From NCBI RefSeq assembly GCF_041359055.1, contig NZ_JBGJKZ010000002.1, positions 186,001-250,000 of the forward strand: a DNA stretch of 64,000 nt, written 5' to 3'. Source of the stretch: Paenalcaligenes hominis_A (GTDB lineage Bacteria > Pseudomonadota > Gammaproteobacteria > Burkholderiales > Burkholderiaceae_B). The position numbers and the translations under genes were made by a program. The notes beneath the pieces are model-generated. The model saw only the letters and a program-made list of their open reading frames with translations, was not told the origin of the DNA and did no database searches. Numbering within the stretch: the stretch's first letter is position 1; every line of letters starts with the position of its first letter. This document shows, one piece after another, positions 8,176 through 16,789 of the stretch.

Positions 8176-9870
8176 ATGTATTTTGCCAAGATTGAGCAAA
8201 AACGTATGGATATTAAAACAAGTTATCACCCTAACATTGCCACCAAACGGCCTTTTTTAGTGTGGCGTGGTCTAGGGGCGTGGAATTTCTATTTTATAGC
8301 CAAATTTGGGTTGTATTGGGGTGGTTATATTAACTTTCACTTGCTCTATAACAGTTTGTTTGCAGCAGCGCTGCTGGTGCCTTTGGGCCCGCTTTGGTTG
8401 CATCGTTTGCGAGCGATAGTAGCCATACCGGCAGGGGTAGCTTTACTGTATTACGACTCTTGGTTGCCACCAATTCGCCGGCTTGTAGAGCAACCTGAGG
8501 TACTTGAGTTTTCCAATGCGTATTTAATGGAATTAGTAGGACGCTTTATTAATTGGGATTGGGTGGCTTTTGCTTTTGTGCTGTTAGTGGCTTATTTATT
8601 TTTAGCACAATGGCTGCGTGTCACCACCTTTACTGTATTAGCTTTGGTAGGTATTGCGTTCACGCAATGGGGGGGCGTGATATTGCCTCAATTACAGTGG
8701 ACCCAGGTAGTGCATAGCGCTGCCGCCCCAACTACTGATACACAAATAACCAATGCAGCGCCTGTTTCTAATAAAACCAACTCTACTTCTATCAATGCGC
8801 TTTTAAACGCCAAGCTTGAGCAGTTTTACCAATTTGAAAAACAGCGACAGGTGAATTTTGAGTCATTGGCGGCAGATATACCCTTCGATCTGCTGCTTTT
8901 AAATATTTGCTCGCTCTCTTGGAGCGACCTTGAGTCCGTGGGTTTAAACCAGCATCCGCTTTTTAAAAAAATGGATGTGATGTTTGAGAACTTTAACTCA
9001 GCAACTTCCTATAGTGGTCCAGCGGTTTCCCGCTTAATGCGTGCGAATTGTGGTCAGTCAGCGCATACGGATTTATACGAGCCTGCGGACAAGCAGTGCT
9101 CTTTATTTTCAAGCTTAGCCGCTTTGGGGTTTGATACTGAAGCGGTCTTAAATCACAACGGTCAATTCCAAAATTTCATTGAAGACATTACTAGTGAAGG
9201 GGCATTTGCTGAGCCCTTAGTGCCGACCCAACTCAGTCCAGTGCTACGCGGCTTTGATCACTCACCAATTTGGAGTGACTACGAGACGTTAAACCTGTGG
9301 CTAGACAGGCAAAAGGACAAGGCTAAAACTCAGCCAGCGGCGCTGCTCTATAACAGCATTACTTTGCATGATGGTAATCGTGAGGCGACTGCAGATGGAG
9401 GTGGTCGGAGTGCGCCTTACGCTAGCCGTGCTCAACGCTTATTAGATGAGCTCGACAGTTTTATGGATCAGCTGGAGCGTAGTGGACGAAAGGCCATAGT
9501 GGTATTTATTCCTGAGCATGGCGCAGCGCTTCAAGGCGACAAAATGCAAATTTCAGGCCTGCGAGAAATACCTACAACAAGCATTACGCATGTACCTGTA
9601 GGTGTACGCCTTATTGGCGAAAAAAGCACTGGAGCTAATCCGACCGTACAAATTCAAGAGCCCACCAGTTTTTTAGCTGTTGCCGAGTTAGTTTCACGGC
9701 TTATGGAGCAGTCCGTTTTTGATGAGGAGCACATTGATTGGCAAAAACTGACTACAGACCTGCAGCAAACGGCAGTGGTTTCTGAAAATGAGGGCACGGT
9801 AGTGATGCAGTCCGAGGGCGTCTCATACGTGCGTTTAGATGGCAAAAATTGGTTGAGGTATCAGCAATGA
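8176..9870 (+). CDS. bcsG: Cellulose phosphoethanolamine transferase BcsG
   Basis: Inner-membrane enzyme that transfers phosphoethanolamine from phosphatidylethanolamine to cellulose glucose residues. The N-terminal third has several membrane helices and the family block WRGLGAWNFYFIAKFGLYWG. The periplasmic alkaline-phosphatase-like domain (about residue 225 on) has the metal and nucleophile motifs LLLNICSLSW, NFNSATSYSGP, MRANCGQSAH and IPEHGAAL, all matching E. coli BcsG (559 aa; here 564). Start choice is uncertain: ATG at 8176 is given, but ATG at 8206 leaves an N terminus closer to the E. coli length, and neither has a strong ribosome site. The stop overlaps the bcsR start by ATGA. No clear bcsF lies in the 145-base gap before it. 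Confidence 0.92.
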   Translation: MYFAKIEQKRMDIKTSYHPNIATKRPFLVWRGLGAWNFYFIAKFGLYWGGYINFHLLYNSLFAAALLVPLGPLWLHRLRAIVAIPAGVALLYYDSWLPPIRRLVEQPEVLEFSNAYLMELVGRFINWDWVAFAFVLLVAYLFLAQWLRVTTFTVLALVGIAFTQWGGVILPQLQWTQVVHSAAAPTTDTQITNAAPVSNKTNSTSINALLNAKLEQFYQFEKQRQVNFESLAADIPFDLLLLNICSLSWSDLESVGLNQHPLFKKMDVMFENFNSATSYSGPAVSRLMRANCGQSAHTDLYEPADKQCSLFSSLAALGFDTEAVLNHNGQFQNFIEDITSEGAFAEPLVPTQLSPVLRGFDHSPIWSDYETLNLWLDRQKDKAKTQPAALLYNSITLHDGNREATADGGGRSAPYASRAQRLLDELDSFMDQLERSGRKAIVVFIPEHGAALQGDKMQISGLREIPTTSITHVPVGVRLIGEKSTGANPTVQIQEPTSFLAVAELVSRLMEQSVFDEEHIDWQKLTTDLQQTAVVSENEGTVVMQSEGVSYVRLDGKNWLRYQQ

Positions 9871-10049
9871 GTGAGCAGTCCAAACCCCTAATTCAAACTG
9901 ACGATGGTATTCAAGCATTAGCTCAGTACTTGCATACCGACGATTTCCATTACGAAGACATGATGGCGCAAGAAGCATGGCAACACGCTTTAAAACAGTG
10001 GCCTTTATTGGCGGAGTGGCATGCTTGGTCACAAGAGGAGTCCACATGA
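9867..10049 (+). CDS. bcsR: Cellulose biosynthesis regulator BcsR
   Basis: A 60-residue protein resembling E. coli BcsR (62 aa). Shared features are the DDFHYEDMMAQEAW segment and the conserved C-terminal ALKQWPLLAEW. BcsR pairs with BcsQ in the cytoplasmic vestibule of the synthase complex and is needed for BcsA assembly. The ATG at 9867 is chosen because GAGGT lies upstream and the ATGA overlap with the bcsG stop indicates coupling. An upstream in-frame TTG is less likely. Its own stop overlaps the start of bcsQ. Confidence 0.85.
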   Translation: MSEQSKPLIQTDDGIQALAQYLHTDDFHYEDMMAQEAWQHALKQWPLLAEWHAWSQEEST

Positions 10050-10771
10050 AGCGCTCTATTATTGTTCTTTCTGGGCTACGGGGTGGTACAGGGACGACCA
10101 GTGTCACCGCCATGTTGGCAGATAGTTTGCGTCGTTTAAAACAATCCGTGCTGGTCATTGATTTGAATGAGTCTGATCTATTGCGCTTGCACTTTAATAT
10201 TCCTTGTGCCGCGCCTCATGGTTGGGCCGCGGTGGCTGATACTCCTCTAGCATGGATGGATCAGACCTACCAGGTTGATCCGTTGCTTTGGGTGCTTCCC
10301 TATGGACGCCATGCCTTAGCCCAGCGTGATCTAGATGAGCAGGTTCTACGGCATTGGGTAGCGGCGTTGCCTCAGCAATTACGAACAGTAGAAGGGCTGC
10401 CGCAATGGGTTTTATTCGATCTTCCTGCGCATAAAACGGGCTTTGATACGTTATACGAAGCAAGCACCTTGCATTTGCTAGTGGTTGAGCCAGATATGGC
10501 TGCGCATATTTTGTTAGGTCAATATGCGTGGCTGAATCAAACCCATATTTTGGTTAATGCTCATAATCCGACTTTTGCTGCTAATGAAGCCGTATTAGTT
10601 GACTGGCAGCAACGCTACCGCTCTCGTTTAGTCCCGGTGAATTTACATGTGGATGCACATATAAACGAGGCCTTAGGGCATAAAATGCCAGCGACTACGT
10701 ATTTTCCTGAGAGTTCAGCTGCCCAAAGTATGCAAAGCGTAGCAACGTGGTGTTTAACGCATCATAGTTAA
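10046..10771 (+). CDS. bcsQ: Cellulose synthase-associated MinD-like ATPase BcsQ
   Basis: A 241-residue SIMIBI-class P-loop protein that, with BcsR, places and stabilises the cellulose synthase. The start at 10046 (MKRSIIVLSGLRGG) is set by AGAGGAG upstream and by the overlap with bcsR; an earlier in-frame ATG at 9977 lies inside bcsR. The nucleotide-binding motif is GLRGGTGTTS, which has RGG and TT where MinD has KGG and KT. This change is typical of BcsQ and suggests it holds nucleotide as a stable dimer rather than cycling. Other shared blocks are VLVIDLNESDLLRLHFN, WVLFDLPAH and THILVNAH. Confidence 0.9.
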   Translation: MKRSIIVLSGLRGGTGTTSVTAMLADSLRRLKQSVLVIDLNESDLLRLHFNIPCAAPHGWAAVADTPLAWMDQTYQVDPLLWVLPYGRHALAQRDLDEQVLRHWVAALPQQLRTVEGLPQWVLFDLPAHKTGFDTLYEASTLHLLVVEPDMAAHILLGQYAWLNQTHILVNAHNPTFAANEAVLVDWQQRYRSRLVPVNLHVDAHINEALGHKMPATTYFPESSAAQSMQSVATWCLTHHS

Positions 10772-10781
10772 GGAAAGGGTG

Positions 10782-13400
10782 ATGATTAAGTACTTAGCAC
10801 GCTGCTTTATTTCTGAGCCCCTTTATCAAGCTGGACGACAGGGTTACGTTCGATGCCGTTATCAGCGTCAAATGGGTGCGCTGACTACCTCGTTTTTTTT
10901 ATTATTGTTGGGCTTGAGCTATATTTTCTTACGCTTAGAGGGGCCGGCTTGGCAAAGCGTTAAGACGCGTTATGCTCCTTGGTTTACGCACTTGCAGCAG
11001 CGGCCTTATCAACCCGCAGACCCAGTACGTTATGTTTTACAAACAATGTGGTTGTGCTTATGGCGCTTGCCGTATCAGTCGCGTATACGGATTAGCCCAG
11101 TCCATGGGTTGCGTGCTGTGTATGGGGCTATTAATGTGCGTCGTGATCAGTTTTTTGTTTGGCTAAAACAAAGAGCTCAGCCTTTTTTGCCGACAAAAGT
11201 TTCGCCAAACTCGGAACGTAGTGCTTTGCAATCCAGAATGGTTTGGTCTCAAAAGCTAGCGTGGGGCATTGTCCTCAGCGTAGTGTTTATTCTTGCATTA
11301 CTGCTCATCACACAGCCTTTTAATCTTTTATCTCAGTTAGTGTTTGTGGTGCTGTTGTGGTGCACGGCGTTAGTGATTCGGGACGTATCAGGTCGGTTTT
11401 CTACCTTAATGCTGATTGTGTTGTCTTTGATGGTGTCGGGCCGATATATTTGGTGGCGTTATACCTCTACCTTGAACTGGAGCGACAGCAAAGACATTTT
11501 TTTTGGTTTGATTTTATTGGCTGCAGAAACCTATTCTTGGACGGTATTGCTTTTAGGGTATATACAAACGGCTTGGCCTTTACCGCGTCAAGTTGCATCG
11601 CTACCCAAAAATACAGCGCAGTGGCCCACAGTGGATTTAATGATTCCAACGTACAACGAGGAGTTAAGTGTGGTGAGGCCTACTGTTTATGCTGCTTTAG
11701 GCATGGACTGGCCCAAAGACAAGCTACGCATTCATTTGTTAGACGATGGCCGACGTCCTGCTTTTAAAGAGTTTGCTGACCAAGTTGGCATTAACTACCT
11801 CACTCGTCCTGATGGCCGCCATGCCAAAGCGGGAAATTTAAATCACGCCTTAACCAAAACAGACGGGGATTTAATTGCTATTTTTGATTGTGATCATGTG
11901 CCATCCCGCGCTTTTTTACAATTAACGGTGGGGTGGTTTTTACGAGATAAAAAATTGGCATTGGTGCAAACGCCGCATCATTTTTTCTCGCCCGATCCGT
12001 TTGAGCGAAACTTAAATCATTTTGGCACCAAACCTAATGAAAATAGCTTGTTTTATGGGCTAATTCAGACTGGAAACGATTTATGGAATGCGGCTTTTTT
12101 CTGTGGCTCCTGTGCTCTATTACGGCGTAGCGCAGTAGAAAGCATAGGTGGGTTTGCCGTAGAAACGGTTACCGAGGACGCGCACACAGCGTTGCGCTTA
12201 CACCGTAAAGGCTTTAACTCTGCTTATGTGCGTATTCCTCTGGCTGCAGGTTTAGCAACCGAAAGCTTATCGGCACATATAGGTCAACGCATTCGATGGG
12301 CGCGCGGTATGGTGCAGATTTTCCGCACCGATAATCCGTTGTTTGGTAAAGGGTTAACCTTTTTCCAACGCATTTGCTATACCAATGCCATGTTGCATTT
12401 TCTAGCAGGTATCCCGCGTCTTATTTACCTGACGGCTCCCTTATCGTTCTTAGTGTTTCATGCCTATATTATTTATGCGCCTGCGCTGGTCATTATGTTG
12501 TACGTGTTGCCACATATGATGCACGCTGCGTTAACGAACTCTGTTATGCAAGGCACTTATAGGCGATCTTTTTGGGGTGAAATCTATGAAACCGTTTTGT
12601 CTTGGTATATCGCCTGGCCTACTACCGTAGCGTTGTTTGCGCCTAGCAAAGGAACATTTAATGTGACAGCCAAGGGCGGGCTAGTCAATAAAAGTTATTT
12701 TGATTGGAAAATCGCCTTGCCCTATATGGTGTTGGTCTTGCTCAATCTTATTGGGGTGGGGTTCGGAATTTTGCGGTTTGTGCACGGGCCTGATAATGAA
12801 AAAATAACCGTCATAGTTACCTTGCTGTGGGTGCTTTACAACCTGATTGTGCTGGGAGGGGCAGTAGCCGTAGCTGCTGAAAGCCGTCAGGTACGACAAA
12901 GTCATCGGGTAGCAGCCTCTATGCCTGTGCATGTGATGGCAGCAGATGGCAGAGCATATGCCGCCACCATGAAAGATTACTCCGACTCGGGTGTAGCGTT
13001 ACGTTTAAATGGGCCTGTCTCGTTTGTAGTGGGTGAGACCGTGTCGTTGTTGTTGCCTCAAGGGGCGCGTGAGTGTGTTTTTCCTGCCGTCGTGGTCAGA
13101 CGCACTGACACGGCGTTGGGCTTGTATTTAAACGATTTAACTTTGCAGCAGCAAATTGATTTTGTGCAATGTACTTTTGCACGTTTAGATGCATGGATTA
13201 CCGCTGGTCAATCATTCACTTTGGATCGACCTATGTCCAGTTTTGGTGATGTGATCAAACTGAGCTTAGTGGGCTATCAGCGATTGGCTGTTTATATGCC
13301 ATTTCCCTTCAGTTGGGTTTTAAAAGGGGTAGCAAATGCATTCTTATGGCTGGGATCTTTTGTTCCTCGCGCGCATCCGGTAAATAGATATGAAAAATAA
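10782..13400 (+). CDS. bcsA: Cellulose synthase catalytic subunit BcsA
   Basis: Processive family-2 glycosyltransferase that polymerises UDP-glucose into beta-1,4-glucan and moves the chain through its own membrane channel. It has 872 residues from ATG 10782, the same length as E. coli BcsA and including the long N-terminal extension. AGGA seven bases upstream supports this ATG over the GTG one codon earlier. Catalytic motifs: DDG at D321, D369-C-D371, T464-E-D466 and Q502xxR505-W506. The C-terminal PilZ domain has both c-di-GMP motifs, R705QSHR709 and DYSDSG from D732, so allosteric activation by c-di-GMP should work. The 3' end overlaps bcsB by 11 bases. Confidence 0.97.
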   Translation: MIKYLARCFISEPLYQAGRQGYVRCRYQRQMGALTTSFFLLLLGLSYIFLRLEGPAWQSVKTRYAPWFTHLQQRPYQPADPVRYVLQTMWLCLWRLPYQSRIRISPVHGLRAVYGAINVRRDQFFVWLKQRAQPFLPTKVSPNSERSALQSRMVWSQKLAWGIVLSVVFILALLLITQPFNLLSQLVFVVLLWCTALVIRDVSGRFSTLMLIVLSLMVSGRYIWWRYTSTLNWSDSKDIFFGLILLAAETYSWTVLLLGYIQTAWPLPRQVASLPKNTAQWPTVDLMIPTYNEELSVVRPTVYAALGMDWPKDKLRIHLLDDGRRPAFKEFADQVGINYLTRPDGRHAKAGNLNHALTKTDGDLIAIFDCDHVPSRAFLQLTVGWFLRDKKLALVQTPHHFFSPDPFERNLNHFGTKPNENSLFYGLIQTGNDLWNAAFFCGSCALLRRSAVESIGGFAVETVTEDAHTALRLHRKGFNSAYVRIPLAAGLATESLSAHIGQRIRWARGMVQIFRTDNPLFGKGLTFFQRICYTNAMLHFLAGIPRLIYLTAPLSFLVFHAYIIYAPALVIMLYVLPHMMHAALTNSVMQGTYRRSFWGEIYETVLSWYIAWPTTVALFAPSKGTFNVTAKGGLVNKSYFDWKIALPYMVLVLLNLIGVGFGILRFVHGPDNEKITVIVTLLWVLYNLIVLGGAVAVAAESRQVRQSHRVAASMPVHVMAADGRAYAATMKDYSDSGVALRLNGPVSFVVGETVSLLLPQGARECVFPAVVVRRTDTALGLYLNDLTLQQQIDFVQCTFARLDAWITAGQSFTLDRPMSSFGDVIKLSLVGYQRLAVYMPFPFSWVLKGVANAFLWLGSFVPRAHPVNRYEK

Positions 13401-15675
13401 ATTATATAAAAGCAGTATGGCGCTAATTACAGCACTGTGTGCCAGTTACGGGGTAGTGGCTCAGGATTACATAGAGTCGGTGCCTTTATTAATAAAACCA
13501 CCTGCAGAACCACCCGTGCATACGGCTATGCGCCACGATGTTTTTGGCTTGCATCAGTTAGCCCAGGGGAATAGTTTTAAACTTTTTGGTATGCGCAACG
13601 CGCAAGACCTAGAGTTCACCTTGCGACGAGACCAAGTAGTCAATAGTGCAGAGCTGGACTTGGTCTTCACCCCCTCACCGACGTTATTGCCAACGCTTTC
13701 CCACCTAAGGGTGTATTTAAATGATGAACTCATGGGGGTGGTTAATGTAGAAAACGAACTTTTAGGCCAAAAAATTGCCCGTAAAGTGCCATTGGATCCG
13801 TTGCTAATGACACGCTTTAATCGGGTTCGTTTAGAGTTTGTTGGGCACTATACGGATGTGTGTGAAGACTTGGCCCATAGCTCTTTGTGGTTAGATATTA
13901 GTCGAGAGACACGGATCACTGTTAACCAAGAGCAATTGCCTTTAGCCAATGACCTAGCTTTTTTCCCCGAACCGTTTTTTGATTCGGGCGATATGGACAA
14001 GCAAACCATTCCGTTCGTGTTTGCACAAGCGCCTAACAGCACTGAGCTACAAGCTAGCGCTATCTTAGCTTCTTATTTTGGCAAAGAGGCGCAGTGGCGA
14101 GACTTGAGTTTTCCTGTGTCGTATAACACCTTGCCACAGCATCATGCCGTGGTGTTTGCCACCAATGACTCCAGGCCTGATTTTATTAAAAACTACCCAG
14201 CCGTCACCGAGCCTACTGTAGAGCTGATGGCTGCCCCCAATGATGACACTTATAAAATACTATTGATTTTGGGGCGGGATGAAGCCGATTTAGTCACGGC
14301 GGCCTCCGCATTAGCGATTGGAAATTCGCTGTTTAGAGGTCGTAGCGTAAGTATTGATTCCGTCATTGAGGAAGTACCACGTCAACCGTATGACGCGCCG
14401 AATTGGGTTGCGACCAATCGGCCAGTGCGTTTTTCTGAGTTAAGTTCTTATCCTGAGCAGTTAGAGGTATCGGGTCTGATGCCTAAACCTATCGATTTAA
14501 CGATTAACTTACCGCCTGACTTGTTTGTCTGGGGCAATAACGGCATACCCATGGAGCTGAATTATCGTTATGTTGCACCTAGGTCTAGTGATGAATCACG
14601 CCTGACGCTCAGTTTAAATAACCAATACATTGCTAGTTATTTACTTAAATCCTCAGATGAGCAAGGAGCATTTACTCAGTTACGTTTGCCGTTACGCGGT
14701 AATGAAACCTCTTTAGAAGATGAAAAAATCTTGTTGCCTGCACTCAAAATTGGTTCCAATAACACCATCCATTTTGATTTTTCTTATGCCAGTACTTTAG
14801 GCAGTGCACAGCAGGGCACGTGTCAGACCCTGTTACCCATTGATATTCGTGCGGCCATTGATGAGCACTCTGTCTTGGATTTTTCTGGGTATTCGCATTA
14901 TATTGCCATGCCTAATTTACGGGTCTTTGCCAGTAGTGCTTTTCCTTTTAGCCGGATGGCCGATCTCTCTGAAACCATTGCAGTAGTCCCTGAAAAACCG
15001 TCTGCGCTGCAAGTTAGTGCTTTTTTGGAAACCCTCAGTCATATGGGGGCGCAGATCGGGTACCCAGCACTGAAACTGCGTGTGATGTCAGATTGGGAAC
15101 AGGCAAGCCAACAGGATGCGGATATCTTACTGCTCGGCGATTTACCAGAAGCCATCAAGGTGCGGCCCGATGCTAACTTGCTTATGCAAGACACAGAAAA
15201 CGGGTTGCGCCAGTCCACTACGAATTACAGCGATAAAAAACGTAAAGAGAACCTGATGCTGTTAGAAAAAGCCGAGGCCGAGGCACAGTCATTGGTGCGT
15301 ATCCGTGCTTTAGCACCCATGGCTGCACTGGTTGGCTTGCAGTCGGAGCACTTTCCTCAACGCAGTATTGTGGGCTTATTAGCTACTACGGATGAGGACG
15401 TGCAGCTTTTACGCGAAGCGTTGGCTTCTTCAGGCAAACGAGCGGTAATGGATGGGTCGGTGGTGTTGATACGGGACTCTGGCGTAGCCGCTCAACATGT
15501 AGGGTCTACCTATTATGTCGGTCATTTGGAATGGTGGAAAAAGCTTTGGTACTACTTATCTGATAAACCCTTGCTACTTAGCGGCATCGCTTTTGTGCTC
15601 GTCTTAGTAGTTGCCTTGATTTTATGGAGGCTATTACGTCAAGTAGCGCGCAAGCGCTTAGATCAGGATGATTAA
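13390..15675 (+). CDS. bcsB: Cellulose synthase periplasmic subunit BcsB
   Basis: A 761-residue periplasmic, membrane-anchored partner of BcsA that guides the nascent glucan. An N-terminal signal peptide (cleavage near the AQD at residues 24-26) precedes repeated carbohydrate-binding and flavodoxin-like domains. A C-terminal transmembrane helix (about residues 730-750) is preceded by an amphipathic segment WWKKLWYYLSDKP that docks on BcsA. Blocks such as GHYTDVCEDLAHSSLWLDIS are characteristic of BcsB. Overlaps with both bcsA upstream and bcsZ downstream indicate translational coupling. Confidence 0.95.
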   Translation: MKNKLYKSSMALITALCASYGVVAQDYIESVPLLIKPPAEPPVHTAMRHDVFGLHQLAQGNSFKLFGMRNAQDLEFTLRRDQVVNSAELDLVFTPSPTLLPTLSHLRVYLNDELMGVVNVENELLGQKIARKVPLDPLLMTRFNRVRLEFVGHYTDVCEDLAHSSLWLDISRETRITVNQEQLPLANDLAFFPEPFFDSGDMDKQTIPFVFAQAPNSTELQASAILASYFGKEAQWRDLSFPVSYNTLPQHHAVVFATNDSRPDFIKNYPAVTEPTVELMAAPNDDTYKILLILGRDEADLVTAASALAIGNSLFRGRSVSIDSVIEEVPRQPYDAPNWVATNRPVRFSELSSYPEQLEVSGLMPKPIDLTINLPPDLFVWGNNGIPMELNYRYVAPRSSDESRLTLSLNNQYIASYLLKSSDEQGAFTQLRLPLRGNETSLEDEKILLPALKIGSNNTIHFDFSYASTLGSAQQGTCQTLLPIDIRAAIDEHSVLDFSGYSHYIAMPNLRVFASSAFPFSRMADLSETIAVVPEKPSALQVSAFLETLSHMGAQIGYPALKLRVMSDWEQASQQDADILLLGDLPEAIKVRPDANLLMQDTENGLRQSTTNYSDKKRKENLMLLEKAEAEAQSLVRIRALAPMAALVGLQSEHFPQRSIVGLLATTDEDVQLLREALASSGKRAVMDGSVVLIRDSGVAAQHVGSTYYVGHLEWWKKLWYYLSDKPLLLSGIAFVLVLVVALILWRLLRQVARKRLDQDD

Positions 15676-16789
15676 GCGCTTAGTGTTAGCAGGCGTGCTA
15701 TGTGGCAGCAGCTGGCTGCAGGCCCAGCCAAGTGCTTCTTGTGCCGTCTCGTGGCCGGCTTGGGAGCACTTTCAGCAGCAAATGATTAGTGCTGAAGGGC
15801 GTGTGATTGATTTTTCTGATGCGCGGCATATTACGACCTCAGAAGGACAAAGTTATGCGTTGTTTTTTGCCTTAATTCAAAACGATAAAACCTTGTTCAG
15901 GCGTTTGGTTAAATGGACTGAGGACAACTTAGCGCGTGGCGACTTAGCGGCTTATTTGCCCGCATGGTTATGGGGGCGAACCGAGGCTGAACAATGGGGC
16001 GTACTGGATCACAACTCCGCTTCAGATTCTGATTTATGGATCGCTTATACCTTGCTCGAAGCTGGGCGTTTGTGGCAAGAGCGTCACTATACCGTTTTAG
16101 GTCATTTGTTATTGCAGCGTATTGCCAATGAGGAAATTGTAGAGCTTCCTGCGTTTGGGCCAGTATTATTGCCCGGAAAATTCGGATTTAATAAGGAAGG
16201 CACATGGCGTTTAAATCCAAGCTATGTGCCACCCCAATTGGTATGGCGCGCGCAGCACGCTTTACCACAGAGTGTATGGAAAGAGCTTGCCCAGCGTTTG
16301 CCCGATTTTCTTATCCACACAGCGCCATTGGGTGTGGCACCGGATTGGGTGACTTGGCAAGATCACCACTGGACGTATGCTTCTGAGGCCGAACAAATAG
16401 GAAGCTATGACGCAATTCGAGTGTATTTATGGATAGGGACCTTAGCGTCTAGCCCGCAAGCTGAGCTATTACAACAACATTTTAAACAGGCTTTACCATA
16501 TTTAGATTATCAGGGGCTGCCAGCAGAGCGAGTTCAAGTTAGTGACGGCGCAGCCACAGGACCTGGGCCTATTGGCTTTTCTGCTGCGTTGTTGCCCTTA
16601 TTTAAATCTACTGATTTTGGTGCCGCCCAAGCTGCGCGTTTAAAAGACGTACAGTGGGATCAACTGGGTTACTACAATTTCATGTTGTATTTATTTGGTC
16701 AAGGGTGGGAAGAACAGCGTTATGTTTTTGATGCCGAAGGGCATGTGATTCCATACTGGGTGGACTGTCAATGCGTCAATATACATTAG
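15668..16789 (+). CDS. bcsZ: Periplasmic endo-beta-1,4-glucanase BcsZ (GH8)
   Basis: Glycoside hydrolase family 8 endoglucanase of the cellulose export pathway, 373 residues, secreted by a signal peptide ending near SWLQAQP. The catalytic acid is Glu59 in TTSEGQSYAL and the likely base Asp248 in SYDAIRVYLW, matching E55 and D243 of E. coli BcsZ. The GH8 segment DHNSASDSDLWIAY is intact. It trims or relieves tangled glucan chains in the periplasm. The 5' end overlaps bcsB by 8 bases and the 3' end overlaps bcsC by 19 bases. Confidence 0.95.
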   Translation: MIKRLVLAGVLCGSSWLQAQPSASCAVSWPAWEHFQQQMISAEGRVIDFSDARHITTSEGQSYALFFALIQNDKTLFRRLVKWTEDNLARGDLAAYLPAWLWGRTEAEQWGVLDHNSASDSDLWIAYTLLEAGRLWQERHYTVLGHLLLQRIANEEIVELPAFGPVLLPGKFGFNKEGTWRLNPSYVPPQLVWRAQHALPQSVWKELAQRLPDFLIHTAPLGVAPDWVTWQDHHWTYASEAEQIGSYDAIRVYLWIGTLASSPQAELLQQHFKQALPYLDYQGLPAERVQVSDGAATGPGPIGFSAALLPLFKSTDFGAAQAARLKDVQWDQLGYYNFMLYLFGQGWEEQRYVFDAEGHVIPYWVDCQCVNIH